From the NCBI GenBank assembly GCA_964610205.1, contig CAZSVI010000009.1, positions 1-43,932 on the forward strand: DNA of 43,932 nucleotides. Direction: 5' to 3'. Position numbers and translations under genes: made by a program. The notes beneath the pieces were generated by a model that saw only the letters and a list, made by a program, of their open reading frames with translations, searched no databases and was not told the DNA's origin. The stretch is from CAZSVI01 sp964610205. Its GTDB lineage: Bacteria; Bacillota; Clostridia; DSM-8532. Below are positions 43,741-43,932 of this stretch, piece by piece (position 1 is the stretch's first letter; every line of letters begins with the position of its first letter).

Positions 43741-43932
43741 CCCGCCACACCTCTTTTTTTTATAGTATTATGAGCAAAAGTTGCCAAAACGTATATTAGC
43801 AAGTACAGTATATGTTCGATATGGTTGTAAAGCAATTATAGCAGAGTAGTATTTTTAAGTCAAACCAGAAGCCGGAGCACTAGGAGTGCGCTCGGAAAGT
43901 CGGGTATGCAGATTTTCGATTCAGTTTTTCGC

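Overview
The window reads as the chromosome of a low-to-moderate G+C Gram-positive anaerobe of the class Clostridia, probably a plant-polysaccharide-degrading relative of Thermoclostridium/Acetivibrio. This is inferred from strong GGAGG ribosome-binding sites, the infC-rpmI-rplT and cdaA-cdaR-glmM-glmS gene orders, a glmS ribozyme, a three-subunit biotin transcarboxylase of the kind known in cellulolytic clostridia, and many AraC-type regulators beside carbohydrate genes. No rRNA, tRNA, CRISPR array, prophage or intact transposase gene was seen. One assembly gap (10 N) lies at 39230-39239.

Layout. (1) 231-6877: six tightly packed + strand genes for an export machine: a lipoprotein, a large double-FtsX permease with its ATPase, an HlyD-type adaptor lipoprotein, and a second, small FtsX permease with its ATPase. 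(2) 7126-12177: a promoter, then 12S carboxyltransferase, biotin carrier and 5S carboxyltransferase, a terminator, and glucose-6-phosphate isomerase. (3) 12414-14995: a soluble orphan histidine kinase, then the translation operon infC (AUU start)-rpmI-rplT behind an L20-type leader. (4) 15222-22901: cdaA, cdaR, a Na/Pi cotransporter, glmM, a glmS ribozyme and glmS, linking c-di-AMP synthesis with the amino-sugar supply for the cell wall.

(5) 22902-34478 is an accessory region. It has three cupin-AraC regulators, each beside a metabolic gene (two URO-D-superfamily proteins and one GH109-like Gfo/Idh/MocA protein), a corrinoid-reactivation (MetH activation domain) protein, a DUF2461 protein and a MATE efflux protein. 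The genes are separated by unusually structured, repeat-rich spacers. (6) 34479-43740, all on the minus strand, is an lpl-like carbohydrate locus: membrane sensor/AraC regulator, solute-binding lipoprotein, two CUT1 permeases, a sugar isomerase/epimerase-like TIM barrel, a PHP phosphatase-like protein and a GH4 glycosidase. It has no ATPase gene of its own, so a shared MsmX-type ATPase is expected.

The core half (to 22.9 kb) is ordinary housekeeping with good regulatory RNA signals. The second half looks like a catabolic island in which AraC-type proteins control uptake and processing of unusual, possibly methylated or uronic-acid-bearing, glycosides. The least explained items are the AraC/URO-D/MetH-activation neighbourhood and a family of related hairpin elements in the spacers near 12.3, 25.4 and 32.2 kb.
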